Source: Bifidobacterium asteroides (lineage in GTDB: Bacteria > Actinomycetota > Actinomycetes > Actinomycetales > Bifidobacteriaceae). From it: DNA of 64,000 nt. The position numbers and the translations under genes are program-made. The stretch is taken from assembly GCF_003202755.1 (NCBI RefSeq), contig NZ_QGLK01000004.1, positions 186,001-250,000 on the forward strand, read 5' to 3'. The notes under the pieces are model-generated. The model did no database searches, had not been told where the DNA came from, and saw only the letters and a program-made list of their open reading frames with translations. Below are positions 7,019 to 14,830 of this stretch, piece by piece (within the stretch, counting starts at the first letter, position 1; each line of letters opens with the position of its first letter).

Positions 7019-9799
7019 ATGAACACAGTCAGTCAAACAGCGCAGCGACCAATCACCAGGTCCAATAATCGAATGCTACTGACTGACGCCCTCTTCGCCA
7101 TCCTTTTGTTTCTGCTGGTGAGCGGCTCCAGCGCCAATCTACGAGATGGGGCCCTGATCCCCTTGCAGGAAAATCTAATCCTGATGTGGACAGTCCTGCT
7201 CATAGCCCCTGTCGTTATCCGTCGCCGATTCCCGGACGTAGCAGCCGGGCTCTTCGTCGCTGTGGCTCTGGCTCAGCTCCTGTTGGGGCCTGCCATCATG
7301 CTCTCCGATGCAGTCTGCCTGGTGATGGTCTATTCCTGTCTGCTCTACGGACGTCCATCTTGGCGTCGACTCTATCTGACCGTGGCCTGGGTCATGACGC
7401 CCCTTTCCTGCCTTATCTTCACATTGGTCGATTTGGGATTTCTGCCTCCGGGCAAGACGTGGCCGGACCACATCTCAATGTTGCCGACCTCATTCAAAGA
7501 TTTGGCAATCACCTTCCTATCGAATTTTCTGATCGAGGGGCTTCTGCTGCTCATCGCCATCGTTGCAGCCTACTGGACGCGAACCAGACGGGATGCCATT
7601 GATGAGGCCCGGCGACGCAACCACGCCTTGGCCCTGCAGACAGAGCAAAGCGCGGCACTGTCTGCCAGCGCTGAGCGGGCCCGCATAGCGCGTGACATGC
7701 ACGATGTCGTCGCACACACTCTGTCTATCGTCATCGTGCAGGCAGATGCCGGCAGATACGCAGCCACTACCGATGCGGACCTTGCTCTCAAGACCATGCG
7801 CACCATTGATCAAGAGAGCCGTCGCGCCCTACGTGAGCTGAGCTCGCTCTTCGGCAAACTCAAGGCTCCAACCAACCCGGCACCCGAAACCAGCCAAAAA
7901 ACAGCGGATTCTCTTCCAGGCCAACCCTCTTCTTCCCCACCACCAACGAACCCAGCCCATATCCAGCCGCCTCACCAATCTCAAGCAACTGCCCACACGA
8001 ATTCCGCTATTCAATCCGGGAACGCTCGTAATATGAATCCGGCCGGAACAGATTGCACTCAGCCGAGCCAAGCCAGCGGCCATCTTCCCACAATCAAAGA
8101 GAATCCAGCTGCCAACACTGCTAAGACCAACGTTGATACGCCCGACAATGCGCGTATCTGGCCTTCGGTTGCCACCTCTTCAAACAATCCGCCGACCAGC
8201 TACGGATCATGGTCAGAACTGATAGATGCCGCCCGACTTGCTCAGCCAGAATCCCAATTCAGCCGACGCATTGAAGGCCGACCCTGCCCAGAAAAGCTGG
8301 ATCGCAGCCGCACCATAACTGCTTACCGGGTGTTGCAAGAAGCATTGACCAATGTTCGCAAGCATGCCGCTCCGGCTTCGGCTGTGCTAGTTGAAGAACA
8401 GTGGCTCACGGACGGTTTGTGTCTAACCATTGACGACCGCCCATTTGACCATGCCTCTACCAATTCAGATTCTCCGCTACAGATGGACCGACCTGCGCAT
8501 TCAGGTTTCGGTCTTTTAGGGATGCGCGAACGACTGACTTCTCTTGGAGGCGACCTTCAAACAGGTTCCGAACCAGAAGGCGGTTACCACCTCCAAGCGT
8601 GGATTCCTTTTGCCGCTCCGCCAAAATACGACTCTGAAGCGGGGATACGTGCAAATCGACAAGCTCAATGGTCCCTGCGCGCGATTGTCTCCACACTCTT
8701 CGTCTGGTTTCAACGCCATCCATTGACGACCGACCTGGGTTTGGTAATCGGACTCGTATTGATAGAGAATCCAGGTCAAGCTCTTGCTATAGCACCTGTC
8801 ACGCGACAATATGATCCGGGCCGACCAGTAAGAATCATCGCCACGCTAGGTATTGCTTTGCCTCTGATTGTGCGCAGGGTCCGTCCCGGCATTTGCGCCG
8901 CCATAGTATCTGCAGTTGCCGCCCTGCTGCTGCTCTTCTCGCCCTGGCTGCCAGAAGCTGCAGTCTTATCCCCAGTCGCCGTCTATTCAGCAATGGTTTA
9001 CGGTAAATACACCACCAGGCGGTGGGTTCCGTTGGTGGTCATCGCGGATACGGTTTTATGGGCTGTCAGATGTGTAGCCAATAACCAAGGGTGTCCAACC
9101 ATTCTGGCCTACATGATAGAAGGCCCGGCAGAATCATCTTTCTCTGAATCCCATTTAACACTTTTCATAGTGATGGCCGCACCGGCCTTGATCTGTCTGC
9201 TGACCATGCTGATTGCCTCACGCCGACGTACTCGTGGTTCAGTCCTGCTCCTCCAGCAGGAACGCGAGCGCGCGCTAAACCAGACCCTGCAGGAAAGCCA
9301 GGCTCTGGCAGCCAATCAAGAGCGCGAACTCATTGGCTCTACCATGCAGGTAGAAGTGGCTGCAACCCTGAATACAGTTATTGCATCCACTACCAAAGCC
9401 ATCTCCGAGTTGAACCATTACCAAGTCAAGGGGGTGAACCCTCCCCCAGAGCAGGTAGCGCAAGCCTTCGGCGACATTGCTTCTCAAGGACGCCAGGCCC
9501 TGGCTCGCATGCGACAACTGCTCACCGTCCTGCGTCACAGTTCCAGCACCGGTTTGCGCTCAAACACTGACACCGCCGATTCCCCAAACAAGAGCCTCAA
9601 CTCAGACAGGAACCATATTGGCGAGCCCACCCGTAAAAACCCACATATACCAGCTCTTCACCCAGCTAAACCCCTGCCAGTAGATCTTGATGATCAGCTT
9701 GACAACTATTCGCAACAATCGCAACAGGATAAGGAACCAGAGCATGCCCAATCAGACCAACAGGACCACCCAGACTCCAGGCGTGAGCGTTCTTTATGA
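7019..9799 (+). CDS. Double sensor histidine kinase (NarL-type) with degenerate second module
   Basis: Membrane two-component sensor of 926 residues, about twice the usual length. The first module has about six membrane segments (residues 20-190) and a HisKA_3 dimerisation box with phospho-acceptor His228 (RIARDMHDVVAHTLSI). A Pro/Gln/Asn/Thr-rich insert of about 110 residues (285-395) follows, then an ATP-binding domain (N-box EALTNVRKH; G-box GFGLLGMRERL). The second module starts near residue 545 with another set of membrane helices and a second dimerisation-like helix in which the His is replaced by Gln777 (ELIGSTMQVEVAATLNTV). It ends without an ATPase domain. The gene looks like a duplicated kinase whose second copy became a pseudo-kinase. 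The response regulator follows at 10115. Two tandem ABC transporters lie convergent to it and are likely targets. Confidence 0.85.
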   Translation: MNTVSQTAQRPITRSNNRMLLTDALFAILLFLLVSGSSANLRDGALIPLQENLILMWTVLLIAPVVIRRRFPDVAAGLFVAVALAQLLLGPAIMLSDAVCLVMVYSCLLYGRPSWRRLYLTVAWVMTPLSCLIFTLVDLGFLPPGKTWPDHISMLPTSFKDLAITFLSNFLIEGLLLLIAIVAAYWTRTRRDAIDEARRRNHALALQTEQSAALSASAERARIARDMHDVVAHTLSIVIVQADAGRYAATTDADLALKTMRTIDQESRRALRELSSLFGKLKAPTNPAPETSQKTADSLPGQPSSSPPPTNPAHIQPPHQSQATAHTNSAIQSGNARNMNPAGTDCTQPSQASGHLPTIKENPAANTAKTNVDTPDNARIWPSVATSSNNPPTSYGSWSELIDAARLAQPESQFSRRIEGRPCPEKLDRSRTITAYRVLQEALTNVRKHAAPASAVLVEEQWLTDGLCLTIDDRPFDHASTNSDSPLQMDRPAHSGFGLLGMRERLTSLGGDLQTGSEPEGGYHLQAWIPFAAPPKYDSEAGIRANRQAQWSLRAIVSTLFVWFQRHPLTTDLGLVIGLVLIENPGQALAIAPVTRQYDPGRPVRIIATLGIALPLIVRRVRPGICAAIVSAVAALLLLFSPWLPEAAVLSPVAVYSAMVYGKYTTRRWVPLVVIADTVLWAVRCVANNQGCPTILAYMIEGPAESSFSESHLTLFIVMAAPALICLLTMLIASRRRTRGSVLLLQQERERALNQTLQESQALAANQERELIGSTMQVEVAATLNTVIASTTKAISELNHYQVKGVNPPPEQVAQAFGDIASQGRQALARMRQLLTVLRHSSSTGLRSNTDTADSPNKSLNSDRNHIGEPTRKNPHIPALHPAKPLPVDLDDQLDNYSQQSQQDKEPEHAQSDQQDHPDSRRERSL

Positions 9800-10114
9800 T
9801 GAGCACCTCCTATGGATAGCAAACAGGAAAATGACCATATCAGGTAATCAGCACAATCGGAAAATTGAGCACTCCATATATCACGCACCCGAAGATTAGC
9901 CACTCCGGGAATCGATTGCCGACGAGCATAACTTCACCAGTTGAAAGTCTCTCCGACGACAGTCGCTTAGCCAACAATTACTCAATCAGCAATCAACCAG
10001 ACAGCGATTACACTGGCTCCAAATTAAATCCATTTGTAATTTCAAGCAACACTCAACTCAGATAAAATTGGATGGTGGCGCTGGCCACCATATAGCGGAA
10101 AGAAGCAGGCAGTC
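9800..10114. other. Intergenic stretch between kinase and regulator
   Basis: A 315-base AT-richer gap with no supportable gene. Its only clear structure is the hairpin at 10072-10091. The gap suggests that the response regulator can be transcribed separately from the kinase. Confidence 0.4.
10072..10091. promoter_or_regulatory. Hairpin or operator just upstream of the response regulator
   Basis: A perfect inverted repeat, ATGGTGGC-GCTG-GCCACCAT, sits 23 bases before the response regulator ATG. It could be an operator for the regulator itself or an mRNA structure near the ribosome binding site. Confidence 0.45.
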
Positions 10115-10804
10115 ATGGAACGGACCGAACCCATCAGCGTTGCCATCGTGGACGACCAGGATCTGGTCCGAGCTGGCTTTGCCATGGTCATCGGCTCCCA
10201 GGATGACATGACCGTGGTCGGCCAAGGCGCGGACGGCGAGCAAGCAGTGGATCTGGCCTCACGCCTGCGGCCCGATGTGATCCTCATGGATGTCCGCATG
10301 CCCGGCATGGACGGTTTAACAGCCACCCGCCGGATCACTGCTTTGTCACCTGACCGCCCTGAGCCCAGGGTCATTGTGCTAACCACCTTCGATCTTGACG
10401 AATACGTCATGGCGGCTATAAAAGCCGGCGCATCAGGATTTCTGCTCAAGGATACCGAGCCTGAAGCCCTCCTGACCTCCATCCGTACAGTTCACCAGGG
10501 CAATGCGATCATCGCTCCTTCGGCTACAAAACGCCTGATCGAACATATGGCCCATGACATGCCTGCGACCGGGTCCATGCCATCGGGATCGATCTATCGC
10601 GATCCCGAGGCGGACCTGCTCACTGATCGTGAGCTGCAGGTCCTGGTTCACATAGCCCAGGGCCTGAGCAACCAGGAGATCGCCGACAATCTGGGGATTT
10701 CACTGCCCACAGTGAAAACTCATGTAACTCACATTCTTCAGAAGATCAATGCCCGCGACCGCGTCCAGGCGGTGGTCTTCGCTTACGAAAACCATCTGGT
10801 ATGA
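10115..10804 (+). CDS. NarL/FixJ-family response regulator
   Basis: DNA-binding response regulator of 229 residues, the usual size. The receiver domain has the acidic pair near residue 14 (VDDQDLVRAGF), phospho-acceptor Asp59 (ILMDVRMPGMDG), Thr in VLTTFD and Lys in FLLKD. The C-terminal LuxR-type helix-turn-helix covers roughly residues 165-222 (LTDRELQVLVHIAQGLSNQE, then PTVKTHVTHILQK). It follows its likely cognate kinase after 315 bases and converges on the ABC permease gene, whose stop is 18 bases away. Control of the adjacent ABC systems is inferred from position. Confidence 0.92.
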   Translation: MERTEPISVAIVDDQDLVRAGFAMVIGSQDDMTVVGQGADGEQAVDLASRLRPDVILMDVRMPGMDGLTATRRITALSPDRPEPRVIVLTTFDLDEYVMAAIKAGASGFLLKDTEPEALLTSIRTVHQGNAIIAPSATKRLIEHMAHDMPATGSMPSGSIYRDPEADLLTDRELQVLVHIAQGLSNQEIADNLGISLPTVKTHVTHILQKINARDRVQAVVFAYENHLV

Positions 10805-10822
10805 ACCGGCCGTCGGGCGGTA

Positions 10823-13492
10823 TCAATCGTCACTGAGCGCCTCAATGGGTGAAACCTTGACTGCCTCCCTGGCTGGCAGCACACTAGCTACCACCGCAGC
10901 CAGCAAGGCCACTGGCAGTATCAGCGCAAAAGCCGACCACGGCACGGTAAAGGTTACGGACCCTAAGGACACAAAGACCTGATAAGCTCCTATCCACCCG
11001 AATAGCGTTCCTAGAACGATTCCAGCCAGACTGGCTCCTAGGGCAATCATGCAGGCCTCGACTCCCAAGGATCGGCGAACCTGGACACTGCTCATGCCGA
11101 TTGCTCTGAGCGTGGCAGTCTCACGACGGCGCTCCAGCACCGACATCATCAAAGTGTTGGAGACCCCTATCAGGGCGATAATGACGGCAACGCCCAGCAA
11201 TGCCACCATGATCGCCAACAAGGAATCGATCCTTTCGCCCCATATCCTCTTCTGCGTCAGCCCTCCGCTCATAGCCATGTCGTCATGCTCTCCAACAGCC
11301 TGACGTATGTCATCCAAGAGCAGTGCAGCATCGCGATCTCCCTGCGTTCTGATCCAGATTTCATGCGTCTTGGTGTCAATCCCGGCAACATTTTGAGAGT
11401 CCGTGATTGCATAGACGCCACTGGTATCCAGCCCGCCGAATCCAGCAAAGACCCCAGTCAGTGTTCTTCTTGCATCTGTCTCTTTTCCACGTTCATCGTC
11501 CGTCTGAGGATCAGCTATCAACAACTTCAACTGACTTCCATCCCGGTAACCGGAATGCTTGGAAATCGTTCTGGTCGACACCAACAACGCATCAGACCTT
11601 TGCATACCTGGACCCAGATCGCCATGAAGCACACGCCTAATCCGTGGAGTATCCAAGGCATAGACAGTCATGGAATCTTGTGAGGGGCCACCTGACTCGA
11701 CCTCGGCATTGAACCGCTGCACCAGCTCTGCATCAGCAACACCTTGGATACGCTGAATGGCCCGCACATTATTCTTGTTCAGCCCCTGACCGGATATTTC
11801 AATATCCAAGGAATAACGCTGATCAATATCCTTGGCCAAGGTCCGTTTAGTGGTTACCGCACCTGTAGCCAGAGTGGAAACCAAGGTTACGCCGATCAGC
11901 AGAGCAACACCTGTGGCAGCGACTCGTGAGGGATTTCGAGCGATATTCGCCACTCCGACCCTGCAAGATGGTCCAATCCGGGACACAGGTCCACCCAGGC
12001 AACGCAGAAGAGCCGGAATCCATCGACGCGCACCCATCAGGGCACCCAGGAAAATCAGCAAAACACCCAATACCGCAAGACCTAGCAATAGTTCCTGCTG
12101 ATTACTGGTCTGGACTGTATCGCCAGAGTTTGTCCTGACCAGCTCTGTGACGCGCCAAGAGGACCAGATCACGAATACCAAGCCGCTGGCTGCCAGCAGG
12201 ATGCTGATCCACAAACCGGTCCGCTTCCTGCTGCCTTGTTCCTGATGATCCACTGGTTGCAGGGCTTCGAGCGGTCTGACTCTGATAGCCGTACGAGTAG
12301 ACCCAAAGGCAGCCACCAAGGTTGCCAGAACGCCGAGCACAAACGGAACCAGAAGGGCTGTAGGTGTAAGCAGAAGTTCAAGCTTCATGGTGCCCGAATG
12401 CAAACCAAGGCAACGGGCAAGGCCCATCAATCCCATAGCCAACAAGATGCCGACCAGGGAAGATATAACGCCAAGGAACAGGGCCTGCTGCAACACGCCT
12501 GCCCTGATTTGCCATCGATCAGCACCAACAACCCTCAGCAGGGCCAGATACCTGCGCTGTCTGGCCACCATGATCTGGAAGGTGTTGGCAATCACCAAGG
12601 CAGCCACCACCATGGCCAGCACACCGAAAGTCATGAGGAAAACAGTCATGATGTTCACACCATTGCCGGTCTGCTCACTGAGCAGTCTGTCCTCCATGGC
12701 ACGACGGTCCTCCAGCTGGTATCCGTCGGGAACGTCTCGACTGATATTTTGCAGAGTGTTCTGGAGTTCCTTGCCTTGTCCATCAACCTGAAGATAGATG
12801 TTTCCCACAGGAAGGGACTCCGGCCCAACCATTCCCGCCATACTCAGCAGGCGTTCAATCCGAGAACCCGTCAGCACCACAGCTCCGCCGAAATCGTCGT
12901 ACTTTCCCCCATGGCTCTTGCTGGTGCCTGAGATGGTCAAGTCCACAGTGCCTCGGTCGACAAGGCGTTCTTTACTTGAAGAATCCTGAGCACTATCACT
13001 ACCTGGCAGCATCAGCGGGGACAGATGGAGGCGCACCTTATCGCCCAGACCAGCCTGGAGCCTGTTGGCGACGGAATGCGGCAGCACAACCTGATCGTCT
13101 GAATCAGGCCATTGCCCCCGAGCCAGATCGACAGGCATAAGCTCCTGCCTGGCACTCACAATGGCCAGAATTCCCTTGCTGGACTGACCGTTTGCTTCCG
13201 TATCCACCATAAGGTCGACATCAGGGCGCAAACCACTAACACCGCGCAGTTTCGACAGCCCCTTGCCATCGAATTCGTCAAGCAGAATCGGCTTGTCCTG
13301 ATCCCTTCTGGATGTCACAGCATAGTTGGCTTGACCTGCATCCATGCTGATTTCGCGACGCATGGAGGCATTCGCCACGTTGCCAAAAAGGAGCGTCAGG
13401 CACATAAAGAGGGTGCCGATAACGATGGCCAGACCAGCCGGCATCATCATACGTGCATCGCGCTTCATCATCGTACGAGTTATCCGCCACAC
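10823..13492 (-). CDS. ABC transporter permease, FtsX/MacB-like (copy 1)
   Basis: Large membrane permease of 889 residues. One membrane helix near residues 17-40 is followed by a long extracytoplasmic domain. A first FtsX block lies near 275-400 (ANTFQIMVARQRRYLALLRV), and a second at about 765-889 ends with the typical VSPIEAL. The paired FtsX layout with large outer domains matches actinobacterial MacB/LolCDE-like exporters that move peptides, lipids or drugs. The ATPase gene ends 10 bases upstream on the same strand. The gene is a clear paralogue of the permease at 14831-17530. Substrate unknown; the neighbouring two-component system suggests envelope stress or antimicrobial peptide response. 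Confidence 0.88.
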   Translation of the reverse strand: MWRITRTMMKRDARMMMPAGLAIVIGTLFMCLTLLFGNVANASMRREISMDAGQANYAVTSRRDQDKPILLDEFDGKGLSKLRGVSGLRPDVDLMVDTEANGQSSKGILAIVSARQELMPVDLARGQWPDSDDQVVLPHSVANRLQAGLGDKVRLHLSPLMLPGSDSAQDSSSKERLVDRGTVDLTISGTSKSHGGKYDDFGGAVVLTGSRIERLLSMAGMVGPESLPVGNIYLQVDGQGKELQNTLQNISRDVPDGYQLEDRRAMEDRLLSEQTGNGVNIMTVFLMTFGVLAMVVAALVIANTFQIMVARQRRYLALLRVVGADRWQIRAGVLQQALFLGVISSLVGILLAMGLMGLARCLGLHSGTMKLELLLTPTALLVPFVLGVLATLVAAFGSTRTAIRVRPLEALQPVDHQEQGSRKRTGLWISILLAASGLVFVIWSSWRVTELVRTNSGDTVQTSNQQELLLGLAVLGVLLIFLGALMGARRWIPALLRCLGGPVSRIGPSCRVGVANIARNPSRVAATGVALLIGVTLVSTLATGAVTTKRTLAKDIDQRYSLDIEISGQGLNKNNVRAIQRIQGVADAELVQRFNAEVESGGPSQDSMTVYALDTPRIRRVLHGDLGPGMQRSDALLVSTRTISKHSGYRDGSQLKLLIADPQTDDERGKETDARRTLTGVFAGFGGLDTSGVYAITDSQNVAGIDTKTHEIWIRTQGDRDAALLLDDIRQAVGEHDDMAMSGGLTQKRIWGERIDSLLAIMVALLGVAVIIALIGVSNTLMMSVLERRRETATLRAIGMSSVQVRRSLGVEACMIALGASLAGIVLGTLFGWIGAYQVFVSLGSVTFTVPWSAFALILPVALLAAVVASVLPAREAVKVSPIEALSDD

Positions 13493-13502
13493 AATGCACC
13501 CC

Positions 13503-14387
13503 TTAGTCCCGGAACTGGGAATCGCCAGTAGTGCCAGCCGAGACTTGTTCAGCCAGAAGATCGTTCATGACTTTCACTGTCGGATCTTTTCGCTCCGAAA
13601 CAATCCGTCCGTCGGCAAAGACAAGCGCACGATCTGCGTAGGATGCGGCATAGGCATCATGAGTGACCATGATGACGGTCTGATTCAGCTCGCGCACGGA
13701 ATCGCGCAGGAACTTCAGAACACCAGTGCTGGCGGCCAGATCCAGGTTCCCCGTCGGTTCGTCCGCAAAGACCAGACCGGGTTTGGTTATCAGCGCTCTG
13801 GCGATGGCGACCCGTTGCTGCTGCCCCCCGGATAATTCACCGGGAAGATGGTCCAGCCTCTCCGACAAACCGAGGGTCTCTACCAGTTGCTCCATCCACG
13901 AGCTGTCAGGCCGAACGCCGTCCAGTACCAGCGGCATGAGGATATTCTGTTTGGCAGTGAACATAGGCAACAGGTTGAAGCTCTGGAAGATGAATCCCAG
14001 ATGCCTCCGCCTGATCAGAGTCAGCTGACGGTCGTCCAGTCGTGTCAGGTCAACTCGGCCGGCCTGATCAATCGATGGATGGTGACGATCTCCGCTCTTC
14101 GAATGCAGAAGATCAGCGGCCATATAGACATGGCCAGAGGTGACAGTATCCAGACCAGCCAGGACGTGCATAAGTGTTGATTTGCCCGAACCTGAAGGGC
14201 CCATGATGGCAGTGAACCGACCTTGCTCAAAATTCACGTCAATTCCGCGCAGGGCATGGACGGCGTTCGAACCTTGCCCATAATCCTTGGTCAGCTGTCT
14301 GGCACTGACGGCAGGCGGTCCCGCGACACCCGAGACTGCTCTGTCGATTAAACCTTGTGAAGACGAAGTATCCGCTTTGTTCTGCAT
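13503..14387 (-). CDS. ABC transporter ATP-binding protein, MacB/LolD-like (copy 1)
   Basis: Cytoplasmic ATPase of 294 residues that powers the adjacent FtsX-like permease. Motifs: Walker A GPSGSGKSTLMH, Q-loop FIFQSFNLLPMF, signature LSGGQQQRVAIARAL, Walker B LVFADEPTGNLD, and the switch His in VTHD. A variable N-terminal extension of about 30 residues precedes the domain, and an insert near residues 105-120 separates Walker A from the Q-loop. The gene lies directly before its permease in transcription order. It is paralogous to the ATPase at 17536-18426. Confidence 0.92.
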   Translation of the reverse strand: MQNKADTSSSQGLIDRAVSGVAGPPAVSARQLTKDYGQGSNAVHALRGIDVNFEQGRFTAIMGPSGSGKSTLMHVLAGLDTVTSGHVYMAADLLHSKSGDRHHPSIDQAGRVDLTRLDDRQLTLIRRRHLGFIFQSFNLLPMFTAKQNILMPLVLDGVRPDSSWMEQLVETLGLSERLDHLPGELSGGQQQRVAIARALITKPGLVFADEPTGNLDLAASTGVLKFLRDSVRELNQTVIMVTHDAYAASYADRALVFADGRIVSERKDPTVKVMNDLLAEQVSAGTTGDSQFRD

Positions 14388-14769
14388 GGTGCTCCTTTAT
14401 CCGCGAGGAAGCCTTTTTCCCGTCAGCTTCCGACCGTATCCGGCTATCGGCTGCAGCGATATGCTCCCTAGGAGCGATGAAGATAATCATCCTTACGGAT
14501 GAGTGCACTGAAGAACTCTTCCTGTTAGGCTGGCACCATCCAAATCAACGCGGGCGACGGGGATGGACTCTGCGGAGATGAAGCAAATCATGTTCAGCAC
14601 AAAAGACATGAGCCTAAAGACATGGATCCATCAGACCAGAGGATTGAAACACTTGCCTCAATCCCCTTAATCGACTACGAGAATAACGAGGTCCCCGCGA
14701 TCAAGCCGGCTCGCTTCCAAGCAGCCTCAAGAAAACATCATCTGGCAGAATAAATCATTCATTCCCGGT
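14388..14769. other. Intergenic region between the two ABC pairs
   Basis: About 380 bases with no supportable gene. It probably holds the minus-strand promoter of copy 1 of the ABC pair, because the upstream permease copy 2 ends at 14831. Confidence 0.4.
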
Positions 14770-14801
14770 GCCAACCAAGGTGCGCCTTGGTGAAAGTTGG
14801 C
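14770..14801 (-). terminator. Hairpin after ABC permease copy 2
   Basis: GCCAACCAAGG (14770-14780) pairs with CCTTGG and GTTGGC (14785-14801) across a small internal bulge. It sits 30 bases beyond the stop of the minus-strand permease. There is no strong T tract, so termination is only probable. Confidence 0.4.
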
Positions 14802-14830
14802 TGGCTCTGATGCGATCTGACTGCTGGTCG

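Noticed and set aside
12236-12931. Plus-strand frame inside ABC permease copy 1
   Set aside because: It is antisense to the FtsX-domain gene and has a composition-driven sequence rich in His, Gln and Ser.
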